DNA from: Brassica napus
Lineage: Eukaryota > Streptophyta > Magnoliopsida > Brassicales > Brassicaceae
Direction: 5' to 3'
Assembly (NCBI RefSeq): GCF_020379485.1
Contig: NC_063450.1
Span: forward strand, 43,614,681 to 43,678,680
Length of the DNA: 64,000 bases
Shown: piece after piece, positions 21,591 to 33,849 of the stretch
How positions within the stretch are numbered: position 1 is the first letter of the stretch
Layout: each line of letters begins with the position of its first letter
Program-made: the position numbers and the translations under genes
The notes under the pieces: generated by a model
Seen by the model: only the letters and a program-made list of their open reading frames with translations
Databases searched by the model: none
What the model was told of the DNA's origin: nothing

Positions 21591-23018
21591 CTGGCCCATT
21601 AAAACAAAAAAGTATTCACAAATTACAAGAAGTCACAAAACCATTTAAACTCAATGGTAATCATAGAATAGAATCATAGTTCTGTTCAATCAACAAATGA
21701 ATTAACGCACCATGAGTTGTTATTGTAGAAAAAAATTCAGAAGTCAAATAGTAGGATTAAAAAGACAATTAAAATTACAAATATTAAACTACACAGATAG
21801 ATTTTTTTTAAAAAAAAATATTCTTGCTAAAATTTGGTGCTGCACAGACAGAATTTACCAACCTATATTTATTTTAATATGTTTTTTGTTTTTCATTTAT
21901 ATAAAAATCATGTTGGTTGCTTATAAGAAATATATACATTCAATAATCTTTTTTTTTTTGTAAACTGGCTTTACATTCAATAATCTTTAACAAAAAAAAT
22001 CTTTTTAATGAAGTAATATGTATAAGGTTTCAAAAATGAAATTACAGTACTATGCCATATGATAAATGTATTTCCTAAAAAGGTTCTTGTTTGCAGGTTG
22101 TAAAACGTGTGTACGCATATACCAAACCCGCTAAAAAAATCTGAAACCGTCCGAATGATATCATAAAAAATGTGGAACTCTCTCCCTCTCTCTGTTGACA
22201 GTTGATTAAATGAAGTGCATTAAATACGATGATGCATCATAGTCTCATCGCCGCGTCAGGCTAATAGAGCTATAAACTCATACAACTGTTCCGAAATGAA
22301 TGAAAGACACTTTGTACTCCTTCAAAACCAGTTTCGTGACACTTGTCATGGTCTCTTTTTCAATGTACTTTTTCCGCCAACCGATACATCATGCCGACGG
22401 CAGAAAACCATGGGAGTCTTGAGTCCATCAATAAATAATAGTATGATTACGAGCATGATGATCGTATCGTACTTGCTCTTGTACTTTCCTAGAACAAATT
22501 TACCTCGATCTACTAAAATCATTTTTCCTAATAAAATAATTCAAAGGAAAAATTAGATTAACCAAATAAACAGATGCTATTTTTGTTGATTCCACAGCTC
22601 ATTTTTTTTGTTATGTACAGAACATAAGAATTATGAATTTATAACAGTGATAATTTGCATATTTTGTTCTTTTTTTTTTCTTTTGGCTTTACCTGAAATG
22701 ATCTTATAGTGAAATATTTTCATACCGACATATATACGAGAAACCCGAAAATATGTCAAACTCTTGTTCACATTTACTAATGTAAGAGTATGATTAACCC
22801 GGAGTTTGTGGGTTTCTTGCGGAAGTTAAGAAACTGTTTATTAATTTCCGGTAAAAATTTCACTCTAGTAACCCGAGTTAATCATGATGAAGATTTACAA
22901 TATCATGGTCGAGAAAAACAGAGGAAAATAATCCCAACAACAACCAAAAAAAAGGAACAAAAACAGAGGGCGATAGAAACGCCAAAATAAAAACACTCTC
23001 GAGTACAGTGTACAGAGC
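21591..23018. other. AT-rich intergenic region and 3' side of GDU5
   Basis: No gene seen. The short open frames here have no domain or codon pattern. T/A homopolymers are common. The last 150-200 bp is probably the 3'-UTR of the glutamine dumper gene. Confidence 0.5.
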
Positions 23019-23432
23019 TCACTGGGTTTCTTCATCAGAAGAAAACGACGGCCCTTTTATTTCCGTGGATTCTCCATTTTGCCCTTCTTTACCCTCCCTA
23101 ATTACGCATTCTACGCTTGACACGCAAGTCTTGGCCGCGACAGGTGTGGCCAAGAAGGTTGGTTTGTTATGTCCAGCCATGATCACAAGTATCTTCTCCT
23201 CGAAAACCTTTGCAGTTACCTTTTCATCAGTCTCCGTCGGTTTCTCGCTGTCTGTCCGCCGTGAGAGTGACCAGTAGGAGCAGGCGAGTAACAAGAGAGC
23301 AAAGGCTATGAGTCCAAGCATCGCGGCTAAACCACCGAATAGGTAAGGGACTGGTGTACGCCATGGATGCCTTGTCTGAGACTCCACTATTGTTGACATC
23401 TTGTGATCTGTTATGTTTGGAAAATTCCTCAT
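23019..23432 (-). CDS. GDU5: GLUTAMINE DUMPER protein 5
   Basis: An intronless gene for 137 residues. GDU proteins are small plant-specific plasma-membrane proteins; overexpression of family members increases amino acid export, apparently by stimulating exporters, with the RING ligase LOG2 as a known partner of GDU1. The sequence shows a short N-terminus with PWRTPVPYLFGG, one membrane helix at about residues 30-52 rich in Leu and Ala, a basic stop (SRR, 57-59), and the family signature VIMAG at 83-87 (in ILVIMAGHNKPTFLATP). The tail has Cys101 and Cys107 and acidic text. Length is normal for the family. A second in-frame Met at residue 12 could also serve as the start. Position next to COL4 fits At5g24920. 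Confidence 0.92.
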   Translation of the reverse strand: MRNFPNITDHKMSTIVESQTRHPWRTPVPYLFGGLAAMLGLIAFALLLLACSYWSLSRRTDSEKPTETDEKVTAKVFEEKILVIMAGHNKPTFLATPVAAKTCVSSVECVIREGKEGQNGESTEIKGPSFSSDEETQ

Positions 23433-23728
23433 TGTTTTTTTTGCTGAAAAATTGTAAATGTTTCTTTTGTTAACTGAGAGGCTAGTTTGATTTGCTTGGA
23501 GTGGTTTACAGTTGATTTATAGCACTGGCAGAGTAAGAGAGAGAGTGAGAGAGGTGTAAAATATTGTACAAAATGTCATTTCTGTTTTTCTTTTTTAACT
23601 ATAAAAAAAAAATTTAAAGGTAAGTGGGTCACGGAATCTCCATGATACGTTACGTTGCTTTGATCATGCACCAAGTTCGAAGATATTTTAACAATGTGTG
23701 TTTTGCATTTAGGTGTATACCTTGATTT
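23433..23728 (-). promoter_or_regulatory. GDU5 upstream region
   Basis: About 300 bp between the ATG and the inserted SINE. There is a plausible TATA-like ATAAATCAAC (minus strand, near 23515) and a GA-rich run (GAGAGAGAGTGAGAGAGG, 23537-23555). The SINE insertion caps the region. Confidence 0.35.
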
Positions 23729-23742
23729 GTATTATTTTTGTT

Positions 23743-23918
23743 TTTTTTTTTTTTTGATTAACCAGGTGTTGACCTTGCGGCCCCCCACCTAGGCCCGGCG
23801 CCAGCCTTTGCCTGTACCTTTTTACGGGCCCTGGGCACGCCTCCCCCTCCCCGCGAGTCGAACAGCCGACCTCTCCTCCCGGAGGTAGTACCACTGGACT
23901 ACGAGGTCCTGGGTAAAA
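23743..23918 (-). mobile_element. tRNA-derived SINE, minus strand, 14-bp TSD
   Basis: Read on the minus strand, the element begins with a tRNA-like head: A box TAGTCCAGTGG (near 23900) and a B box-like GGCTGTTCGACTC (near 23860). It ends in an A-tract (T run at 23741-23755 on +). GTATTATTTTTGTT flanks it on both sides (23729-23742, 23919-23932). It differs in body sequence from the SINE at 1255. Confidence 0.88.
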
Positions 23919-23932
23919 GTATTATTTTTGTT

Positions 23933-25352
23933 CTTTTTTGTTCTTTTTAGATAAACAACAAAAATGTACATCTTACTACCATAACTTATTTGGATCGAAG
24001 ATCGTAGCACATTATGACATTAGTAAATTATTTCTCCTCAATGCTTGTTTTTGGAAAAAAAATAATTAACTAATTGGCAGTTTTGCCTCAAATTGACTTA
24101 AACCCTGGATTTAAGTAAATGGGTGAAAAACTTGAAGCACATCAATAACGATTCAGAAAGTATGTATAGTCATAATACGAATAAGAATATAAAAGCAGGG
24201 ATTAAAGTATATATGTGAAAGCAACATCACAAAATAAAACATCACATATTGCCTTCACATCTATATTTAATTAAAATTTTTTTTTTTTTTGAAAAAAGGG
24301 CTTATTTAATTTAAAATTGTACCAAAAAATTATATATGTGAATGATATCTAATGGTTCATTACTTAGATTATATATTATAAATTATAGCATAAATGTTTT
24401 GTTTAGAAAATGACAAAATTTGCAACAAAATAATTGGCAAGTTAAAAAAAACCATCATATTAGTTTGATGATTATTTGGATTTTGGAATATCAACTGTGC
24501 CCAGTGTGAATTTCACGTCAAGTCTCGCTGTTGGGGCAATGGCAGCAGTAAATCACATGGCCATTTGTTATTACGCTAAATCCAAGGGTTTATGATGCTA
24601 TTTGGATATGATTTGCAGCTAACAGTAATTATATGTGGGTTTACTTTTGATATTCCACAACAATATTCCACTAGATTTTATCTTTATCCATTGTTGGATG
24701 GGAATATATCATTTGTTTAATCAATATAGTCAAGTCCCAGAATTGTTAGATTAATAAATAAATATCTACATATATATATTAATATGAATAAACTAATATT
24801 AAACCATAGGATGGATTCGGATTGATGTGAAATAATAGCAGTGGATATATAGCAGGATTGAGATTGTTTAGTCAACTTTTATTCTATGAAATTAGTATAT
24901 CACAAGCAAAATTAGATCACTACAAATGTACCTAAACAAGCAAAGTGAGTTTTGATTTTAACCTGTGTACATACATACTTCAAAGCTTTACTTTAAGGCT
25001 TTGAGCTGTGCAATAATACATGAAAAATATATTTTGCTGAAGCAAACTTAGACAGTAAAAATTAATTGATTGAGAGTAAAGTTCAGTCTTATTTTTAAGA
25101 TGAGCACATGTTTTGAAAGCTTTTACTTTGAGTTTGAATTGTGCCATGAGAATATTTTGGTGGAGTTGGAGGATACTTGACAACTTGACATGAAAATTCT
25201 GGATTGTCAACTTGCGGAACTTTCTCCTTTGTGATATTTTACTAGAGCAAACTTGCACTTCCAAACATTGGACCCATTTAAACATTTTTTGAGAAAAAGT
25301 TAAACATAGTTATGGTTATGGATGTCGATATGTACATTGGCTTACACTAATA
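23933..25352. other. AT-rich intergenic DNA
   Basis: No gene recognised. A 101-codon open frame on the minus strand near 24980-25285 has no domain and lies in plain AT-rich sequence. Confidence 0.5.
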
Positions 25353-26800
25353 TCAATATTATTAAAAGAGAAGTACTATTAAAAAATACCCTTAAGTTTT
25401 CTAAATTATTTACACTTCCATGCCACTGAGAATTAAATTAAACTACCTATTTTAATGCTTGTCTTTTCCAGTTAAATTAATGAGTTTTCTTTAATCAAAT
25501 TTAAACTTAATGTCATTAAATGAACCTACCTATTTTAATGCTTGTCTTTTCCAGTTAAATTAATGAGTTTTCCTTAATGAAATTTAAACTTAATGTCATT
25601 AAATGAACCTAAAAATATATCATATTTAACGTAGCTTATTACGGACGAGTACGGCCCAATAATGAACTTGAATTTTATTTTTACGAAAACGTGAATCACT
25701 TGACTTATGTAATATTTAAAATATATTAACTACAATATAACAAATGCATATAACCTACCTATACTTTAGTTTGAAATGATCATGCTCAAGTTTTATATAG
25801 TCAACTTACATCATGCATCGATCGATGTACAATAGTCAAACCACCTATAGTTTTCGTTTTCTTTATAGGATGTATCAACCAACCAATCATCCCACTGATT
25901 TTCTAAGCTTTATAAAAAAATAAATCAATAAATACAAACTCAAAATCCAATATCTTCTATTAATCAAAACATAATATCTTCAATGTCATATCTTTAATGT
26001 ACCTATTAAATATGGAAACTGTAACCATAATTACACTAATTATAAGAATAGATTTGATTCCAACCAATTGATCTATTACTTCGGTAATTGATTTGCTTGC
26101 AGAAGAGGAAACAATAAATTTAAAATTTATAAGAACATAAAGATATAGAGATTCTTATGATTTTCGCATAATAAGCTTCAAAATGAACATTGAAAAAGAT
26201 AGAGAGATTTTTTTTAATCTTTTACCGACACAGAACTTAAACAAAACGAAGAGTTAAAGGTAATTTTTTTTTGTTACACTTCCCGGAAAAAAAACGGTTA
26301 CAACATGGGCTTTCATAATATGGCCTTTTAACATATTAATGTTATGGATATTTAATTATTATCTTGACAAAAAACAAAGACTATAAATAATTTATTATTA
26401 ACAAAATTATGAAATTATTTACAATTTGATGACTAATTCATCACCCTTTTTATATGTTAATTTTTTCATAGAAGTTTAAAAATCATTTTATTTTCTTTAA
26501 ACATGTATAACTAATTTATAATCTTTTATGCCATACTAAGTCATGATATAATATTTCTTCATATTTTACATTAATAACCATTATTTTTATATATCGTCTA
26601 CAATTCTCTAATTACGTCTATTTGTTCAATTTTGTATATGATATCGAATATTCATCATAAATAGATGGTTTAAGATGCCAAAAAAATTATTTACTTGGTG
26701 AATATAATATACATCAAATATCACAAATACATCATTTAGTTAAATAAATAACCAAAAACCGAAAATTTATACCCGCGCTGGCGCGCGGGTCAGGGTCTAG
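25353..26800 (+). mobile_element. Non-autonomous Helitron
   Basis: The 5' end begins TC in an A|TC context and continues into ATTATTAAAAGAGAAGTAC, a common start for Brassicaceae Helitrons. The 3' end is classic: a strong GC hairpin (CCCGCGCTGGCGCGCGGG, 26772-26789) about 8 bp before CTAG, followed by T. Insertion between A and T without duplication is what Helitrons do. The interior is AT-rich and noncoding. Confidence 0.85.
25443..25608. repeat. 83-bp tandem duplication in the Helitron
   Basis: Two adjacent 83-bp units (25443-25525, 25526-25608) starting CTACCTATTTTAATGC, with only two or so differences, so the duplication is fairly young. Confidence 0.85.
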
Positions 26801-27380
26801 TTTATTGAACAACATCAGTCAGCAATGCATACTATTATTAATTAAAAAACATACATATCAAACTTTCTAAGTATGGATTATTGGTTGTTGTATTTTAATG
26901 GATTTAAAAATCCGAACTAAATCTAGTGTTATTGGTTCTATGATTTTCAAATCTGTATTAAAATCATGTGTTATTGGTTTAATGATTCATAAATTCTATA
27001 TCAAATCAAGTGTTATTCAATCGTACGGATTTACTAACATATTTGATTTAATAATGGATTTGATTGGATTTGTTTGAATTTTTTAGTTAAAAATACAAAG
27101 ACTCAAATCCGAGGAAAAACCTCCGTATTTGCATATTTTACTTGGATTTATAAATACTATATGAATTTTTAAATTAATCAAAATATATAAACCAATAACA
27201 CAAAAAATCTGGAAGTATTTATGTTTAAATTGGATATTTATATTCTAACCTCAGATTGATTACCATTTAACTATTACTATTTTATGACCATTTACTTGTT
27301 TTGTGTCCCCAATATACATCATGGGAAATATATCTTGAATAACAATGAATGAAATTAATATTACATTTATGGTCTCAAGC
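26801..27380. repeat. AT-rich repeat region with recurring GTGTTATTGGTT
   Basis: The word GTGTTATTGGTT and its variants recur (about 26917, 26969 and 27012) and appear inverted near 27195 (AACCAATAACAC). This suggests a decayed MITE or short tandem array of roughly 50-bp spacing. No clean ends or target duplication were found. Confidence 0.35.
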
Positions 27381-27389
27381 CTTAAAAAA

Positions 27390-28001
27390 GAGTTATTTTT
27401 GGGTTCACCAACCAATAAGATTTCATTATTTTATATTCAATATCTTTTAGAAAATGAAAAAAATATTGTCAAGTTATATTACGTTTTTAAAATAAAAATG
27501 TAAAAAAACCAATAAAAAAATAATAGTAGTTACAAAAAAAGAATTAAAAAAAAAAAATTAACATCGTCAGCAAAACACTAAACCTTAAACCCTTGGGTAA
27601 ACCCGAATCCCTTTGATAAATCTTAAACACTAAAACACTAATCCCTAAATCCTAAATCCTAAACCATAAACCCTTGGGTGTTTTAGTGTTTTGATTTAGA
27701 GTTTAGGATTTATGAAACGGTTTAAGGTTTACCCAAGGGTTTAGAGTTTATGATTTAGGGTTTAGGGATTAGGATTTAGGGTTTAGGATTTAGTGTTTTG
27801 CTGACGACGTTAAAAAAATATTTTTTTAATTTCTTTTTGGTAACAACAACTATTTTTTTTTTACTTTTTTTATTTTAAAAACATAATACAACTTAACAAT
27901 ATTTTGTTTCTTTTTTAAAAGATATCGAATATGAAACAATACAATTCTATTGGTTAGTGAATCTAGAGGTTCGTCTTAGGAGGTGAACCAAAAAATAAGT
28001 C
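27390..28001. mobile_element. Mutator-type MITE with telomere-like core, copy C (older)
   Basis: Same family as the pair at 5953-7450. It begins GAGTTATTTTTGGGTTCACC and ends with an inverse copy of that end, over 612 bp. It lacks the tip palindrome on the left, and its telomere-like core (27580-27800) is shorter and itself arranged as an inverted repeat. Flanks CTTAAAAAA (27381-27389) and CTCAAAAAA (28002-28010) agree in 8 of 9 bases. Divergence marks it as the oldest of the three. Confidence 0.78.
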
Positions 28002-28010
28002 CTCAAAAAA

Positions 28011-28784
28011 AATTTGGGCTTTTGCCTAAATCCTCCTGATAATGGAAACGACACTCATACTTAAATTTTTTAAAAACTAAAGATAATTTAAAAGAAATCA
28101 TAGAATCTTCTGAAATAAGAAATCATGTGCAAATGATCCATTTAGATCGTATGAATAAAAGGAACACTCTTGTCTATAACTATTCTATTTTCGACCAACG
28201 CACTAGCATCTAAATTTACTCTCTCCTTTAACTGATTAGTGAAAACCTGTTGGTTATGCCAAGGGGTCATCTCTTGTTGATCATGACTCCATCACGTAAA
28301 GCATAAACAACATATATTATATATATGTGGGTGTGTGTGATGATTTATACTGAAAATATTATGCACATATATACACATTACTGGTATTGATAGATGTATC
28401 ATGTGAACCCGAAAGCGATTGATGTACGCAACCCCTTAGATAGATAGACATGAGTTATTGATTTATGCTTGCCGGAGAGATTCGCTTCCACCTATGTGGG
28501 AGAGACTTATACATTTACTGTGAAGCCAGAGAATATATTTGTTTATGCATATAACAAAAAGTCATAAAATTATTCGAAATCTGGTTGTGAATCAAACTTA
28601 GATACGAATATATTTCTGTCTGTAATGATCTATCGATCTGTTTATATGACTTTGTGAGACATCCAAGAATCATATCTTGCTTGTCTTCTTTATTTTATTT
28701 ATATATTTATCTTGTTTTTGATTTTTTTTTTTGTTGATCTAAAGTGAACATGTAGTAGTAGTCTATACGGCCCTTTAGGTATCT
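28011..28784. other. AT-rich intergenic DNA
   Basis: No gene or element end recognised up to the copia target site. A (TA)n-type stretch is at about 28310-28330. Confidence 0.5.
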
Positions 28785-28789
28785 GTGTA

Positions 28790-28949
28790 TAATAGAAATT
28801 GAGTATCGAGAGAGAAATGAGAAAATATATGTATATTTAATCTCATTAGTTGTAAAGTTACATTTACAAGTATATATAAAGGCTATGCTAAACTGAACTA
28901 AACCAACCTAAATTACATGTACAATATAATCAATCTAAACCGGCTAATA
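28790..28949 (-). repeat. Copia 3' LTR
   Basis: 160 bp, downstream LTR in coding orientation, directly after the polypurine tract. Confidence 0.9.
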
Positions 28950-28958
28950 CTCCTCCCC

Positions 28959-30800
28959 TCAAGATGGAGGTGTGTAGATGTCCAAAACACCCATCTTGGA
29001 AGTGAGTTCCCGGAAGGGTGCATGGTACAATGCCTTCGTTAGAACATCTGCAATTTGGTTGTGAGTACGTACATGCATTGTCTTGATCATACCGTTATCA
29101 ATACGCTCGCGAATGGTATAACAGTCATGATCAACGTGTTTAGTTTGCTCATGATAGACTAAGTTGTTGGCGATGTGTAGAGATGATGTGTTATCACCAT
29201 ATATATGAGATGGCAACGTCATAGGAATCTCTAGATCAGACATGATGCGCAAGAGCCATTCAATCTCACACGACGCATCTGCAAGAGCTCGAAATTCTGC
29301 TTCCGCTGTGCTTCTAGATACAGTACGCTGCTTCTTAGAACGCCAAGTAACCAGGGAATCTCCTAAGAACATTGCATACCCTGTGATAGACTTGCGAGAG
29401 TCCGGGCAAGAACCCCAGTCAGCATCAGCGAAGCCTCGTAAGTCAAAAGAACCATCAGCTCCATAGAAAAGACCCTGTCCGACAGTACCTTTCAGAAATC
29501 GAAGCAACTTCTGCACTGCTTTAAGGTGTGCTTCACGTGGAGCAGAAGAGTATTGACACAGCTTGGTGAGAGTATAAGCTATGTCAGGCCTGGTTATTGC
29601 CAAATACATCAATCTCCCCATCATGCGACGATAAACTTTCGGATCAGGTAGAAGAGACCCCATCTCATGTACAATCTTAGAACCATCCTTAGGAGGAATT
29701 GTCTTCATCGACAGACGAACAGTGGGATCAAGTGGGATAGAAGAAGGTTTGCTCCCAAGATAGCCAGTATCATCCAGTGACTCAAGGATGTACTTGCGCT
29801 GACATACAGAAATACCTTTCTCAGAACGTGCAATCTCGAGTCCGAGAAAATACTTTGCAGGGCCAAGGTTTCGAAGTTTGAAATGTGATTCCAACTCACC
29901 AACAAACTCCTTTACTGCATCATCATTGTTGCTCGCAACTAAGATGTCATCAACATATATCAACACTGCCAAGTATCTTCCTCCAACATTTTTCACAAAT
30001 AATGTATGATCATCATGAGATTTCTTGAAGCTCATCTGAAGTATAGTAGATGATAGTTTCAGATACCACTGACGAGATGCTTGTTTGAGACCGTAGAGAG
30101 ATTTGTGCAGTCTACAAACATCATTCGGAGGGACTGATATGCCTGTTAATTCTTCATAACCAGGGGGAAGCTTCATGTAAATCTCCTCAGCTAGATCACC
30201 ATTCAGAAATGCATTAGATATATACAACTGAGTAAGTGACCACTTCATCTTTGCGGCATCATCAATTAGAACTCTCACGGTGCTAAGCTTAGCAACCGGC
30301 GAAAACGTTTCTTGATAGTTCACACCCTCTTCCTGTGTGTAACCCTTTCCCACAAGACGACCTTTCTTCCTCTCTTATGTGCCATCAGCATGATATTTTG
30401 TTTTATAAAGCCATTTGCACCCAATCGGCTTCTTGTCTGGTGGCAAAGAACAGACACTCCAAGTCTTAGTTCGTTCCTGAGAACTTATCTCCTCGTTCAT
30501 AGCATCACACCAAATCTGATCTAAAATTGCCTCTGAAAACTTTTGAGGATCTTCTGATTTAGTGATAGAATTGATAAAAGCATGAAAGGACTCAGATAAA
30601 GCTGTATAGGAAATGTATTTAGTCATTGGGTACGGTGTAGAATGAGTGGGAGATGAATCAAGATTATAACAATGAAAGTCCTGCAGATTTGCGGGTTGTT
30701 TCTTTTTTCGAATAGGTCGACTTCCAGAGGGAAGATGATCCTTAGAAGATGACACATCTTGATGTAAATGAGCATCAGAAGATGTTGGTTTAGAGGACAC
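28959..30800 (-). pseudogene. Copia reverse transcriptase and RNase H region
   Basis: Two parts split by an in-frame TAA at 30377-30375. The first (30800-30375) holds the linker and RT start (KPIGCKWLYKTKYHADGT). The second (30353-28959) holds RT core motifs SLYGLKQASRQWY and the catalytic YVDDILVA, then RNase H (GFADADWGS, DSRKSITGY, STAEAEFRALADASCEIEWL). The stop at 28961-28959 sits just before the polypurine tract and is the natural end. Confidence 0.88.
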
Positions 30801-30887
30801 AACATCAGGTACAGCAGGTGAATAAACATGAGGAAAGAAAGATTTGACAGCATCATTTAGAGATGATGAAGCAAATGGAAAAATATC

Positions 30888-31844
30888 CTAATGGAAAAGC
30901 ACATGTCTGGAAACAAAAACAGGGTGTGTCTCTATATCTAACAACTTGTAACCTTTGTAACCTGAGGGATATCCTAGAAAGACACAAGCTCTAGCTCTAG
31001 GATCAAATTTATGCCTATTCTTAGTTGAGGTGCTAACATAACAAAGGCAACCAAAGGTTTTTAAAGACTCATATTCGGGTTGTTTACCAGTTAACTTTTC
31101 ATAAGGGGATTTATTCTCTAAGACAGGGGAAGGTAACCTATTTATTAGGAAAACAACAGTCAAAATGCAATCACCCCAGAATTTTAAAGGCAAGTGAGAT
31201 TGGAACAACAAAGCCCTAGCAACATTAAGAATACGCTGGTGTTTTCTTTCAACATTAGAATTTTGTTCAGGAGTTTCAGGACATGAATGATATGAAATGA
31301 TTCCTCTAGCAGCATAAAATTCAGTAAAACGCAGTTCATTTGCATTATCAGACCTAACAACTTTGACATTGACATTATATTGATTCGAAACTATTTTAAC
31401 AAAGTCAGGGAATATGTTTAAAACATCAGATTTAGCACGCATTAAGAAGACCCAAGTGGCTCTACTGTAATCATCAACTATTGTGAAGAAATATTTCGAA
31501 TCATAAACTGTTGGTTCAGCAAAAGGACTCCAAGTGTCTACGTGAAGCAGATCAAATGCATTATTGCTCATATTATGTCTAGCTTTAAACGGAATGTGCT
31601 TTTGTTTAGAGAGATGACAAATATGACAAACATCAAAATGATTTTTATTAATTTTTGAATTCGATAGATGAAGAATTTTAGACAAAGTTTCAACTTTAGA
31701 CATGGAGGGGTGACCTAACCGTTTATGCCATGTAATAGAATCAGTAACAGTAGAAACAAACGACATACCTTGAAAGGATAAAGACTTATGAATGTAAATT
31801 GACATCCAAAATATAAAGGTTTCCAACTTGACTACCTTGACCAA
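30888..31844 (-). pseudogene. Copia integrase region
   Basis: A 318-codon frame with the GAG-pre-integrase HKRLGHPS block, the HHCC zinc-binding residues (...CHICHLSKQKHIPF), and the DDE core: Asp in LLHVDTWSP, Asp in VVRSDNANE, Glu in NSNVERKHQ. The C-terminal GKQPEYESLKTFGCLCYV block is also present. The frame ends at TAG (30890-30888), after which coding text continues in the same frame, so this is a premature stop in a once longer polyprotein. Confidence 0.88.
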
Positions 31845-32117
31845 TCATCAATGCCTGAGTAAGATCCTGAATAAAGCAATCATTCGCAGCAAAAGAAACT
31901 TTAGAATTCAATGTTTTTGTAAGGACATTCACACTCAACAAGTTTAATTTGAAATCAGGAATGTATAAAACATTGAAAAAGTAATGGAATCAGTCAAACG
32001 AATGCAACCTACTCCAACTATGCTAACAATATAACCATTAGGGAGGGTGACATATGTTTGATCTAAAGGTTTGTACTCGGTAAACATATTCCAATCATGA
32101 CAGACATGGTGGGTGGC

Positions 32118-32339
32118 TCATGAGTCTATGATCCAAGCTCTAAGAGACACACCTGTTTCTTTAGATGCAGACAAAACGAGCATATCATGATTAGAATGAT
32201 TATATAAAGAGATGAAGTTACCAGAAAGGCTTCCTGTAATCTGTGAAACTACAGGAGCAGAAGCTGAAGTCGAGGCAATATATTTCTCAGATGGTGTGAC
32301 ACTGGGAGATTGGAGTTGAGAACTCAGATACGAGATCAT
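32118..32339 (-). pseudogene. Copia protease start, stop at the active site
   Basis: A short frame leading into the aspartic protease. It ends exactly where the D-S-G catalytic triplet is expected: WIIDS is followed by TGA (32120-32118) in place of the Gly codon, then ATHHV in the same frame. One base change explains it. The rest of the protease (31850-32117) also carries a frameshift near 31977. Confidence 0.8.
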
Positions 32340-33487
32340 AGACAGAAGTTGATCTTTAGAGAGTTGATCGCAAGAGACTTCTTCATGTTGACCATGATCC
32401 TGTTGACAGACGGAGTGAGAGCCATGTTGGTAGAGGCAACAGCATTAGGTTTCTTCCCTTTGAACATTCCCGGGGGGTAACCATGCTTCTTGTAGCATTT
32501 ATCAATCGTGTGTCCAAGTCGAGAACAGTAAGAGCACTTCACTTTGTGATAACTCCCTTGAGACAAAAGTACTTGATTAGGCTCTGAAGTGAGTGTGTCT
32601 TGGACTTGGAAAGCAACATGGTGATTAGTTGTGCGTTGTGCTGAACCTACAATTCGCTGGCTCTCATCTTGGTCAAGCATGTTGTAGATCTCAGTGAGGC
32701 TCGGTCGCGGCTTCATATTAAGGATTTGGCCACGAATGTTAGCGAAATTCTCATTGAGCCCCATGAGAAACTGAATGATTCTACTAGTCTCTGCTTCCTC
32801 CATTAGCTCCTTTACATGATCACATTGACATCTTCGTGCTGTAGTGATTCTGGTATTAGACAGCTGCTCCCATAACGTCTTCTTCTTCGTATAGTAAGCA
32901 GACAAATCCAGAGATCCTTGCTTCAACATCGCGATGGATTGCTCCAACTGATACTTGCGAGGAAGGTTACTAACACGAAACCGTGAGTAAAGATCATTCC
33001 ACATCTCAACAGCATCATCATAGTAAAGGATTCTATCATAAATCTTCTGAGTAACAGTGTTAAGTAGCCACGATTTCACCATACTGTTACATCGACTCCA
33101 AATCTTGAACATAGGATCATCTTGAGCCGGTCTTGGTAACGATCCATCCACAAATCCAATTTTATTCTTAGCATCTAGGCTCATCCTCATCGCAATATGC
33201 CAGTTGTTATAGTTCAAACCATCTAACTTCTGATTTGCGATGACTAAACCAGGTTGATCAGCTGAATGCAAGAAATACGGACTATGAGTAGTGTCAATGG
33301 AAGGTATACCAGCCGGATGTGATCCAGAAGGTTGAACACGGTGAGGTGTTGATTTCTGCGGCGGAACGATCGCAACGTCAGGTTTGTCGTCTTCGTTTGC
33401 GGAATGTTGAGATCTGTTCCGTATCGCGGAGGTCTCCGAGTCAGAGACGGTGTTACGAGTCCTCATCTTCCTTCCTTGCTTCGCCAT
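32336..33487 (-). pseudogene. Copia gag region
   Basis: A 383-codon frame from the first ATG after the 5' LTR. It contains the UBN2/retrotransposon gag fold (LDGLNYNNWHIAMRMSL ... WNDLYSRF) and a CCHC zinc knuckle (CSYCSRLGHTIDKC), expected for a particle-forming, RNA-binding Gag. Near 32400 the frame shifts; the correct continuation (through LLSMISYLSSQL) runs in another frame, so Gag and the rest are no longer joined. Confidence 0.85.
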
Positions 33488-33684
33488 CGGAGAGATCTAG
33501 ATCTGAAACTTTGTAAGTACGAGATCGAATAACAAGAATCACCGATAACGATGAAATTTCGATTCATAACTTCAATCGGAGCTCAGAATCAGCTGGATCT
33601 TCAAGGATTAGAGACGAATCGAAGAGATTGTGAGAGAATCGAACAAAAAATCAGAGAAAATGAGCTGAAATTGCTCTGATACCA

Positions 33685-33844
33685 TAATAGAAATTGAGCA
33701 TCGAGAGGGAGATGAGAAAATATCTGTATATTCAATCTCGTTAGTTGTAAAGTTACATTTACAAGTATATATAAAGGCTATGCTAAACCGAACTAAACCA
33801 ACCTAAATTACATGTACAATATAATCAATCTAAACCGGCTAATA
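33685..33844 (-). repeat. Copia 5' LTR
   Basis: 160 bp, upstream LTR in coding orientation, directly followed by the primer-binding site at 33684-33673. Confidence 0.9.
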
Positions 33845-33849
33845 GTGTA

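Larger units (their letters stand above)
28790..33844 (-). mobile_element. Ty1/copia LTR retrotransposon, decayed, minus strand
   Basis: Two 160-bp LTRs (28790-28949 and 33685-33844) differ at about 7 positions (about 96% identity). The target duplication GTGTA is on both sides (28785-28789, 33845-33849). On the minus strand the 5' LTR is followed at once by TGGTATCAGAGC, the usual initiator-Met tRNA primer site, and the 3' LTR is preceded by the purine tract GAGGGGAGGAG. Gene order gag-protease-integrase-RT-RNase H marks copia. Stops and frameshifts in protease, after integrase and before RT mean it cannot move by itself. The LTR ends read TATTAG...CTATTA, not the usual TG...CA. Confidence 0.93.

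Noticed and set aside
22296..22556. 86-codon frame between the hAT-like element and GDU5
   Set aside because: No recognisable motif, and codon use follows the AT-rich background.
24980..25285. 101-codon minus-strand frame
   Set aside because: No domain, AT-rich composition and no leader or promoter signs.
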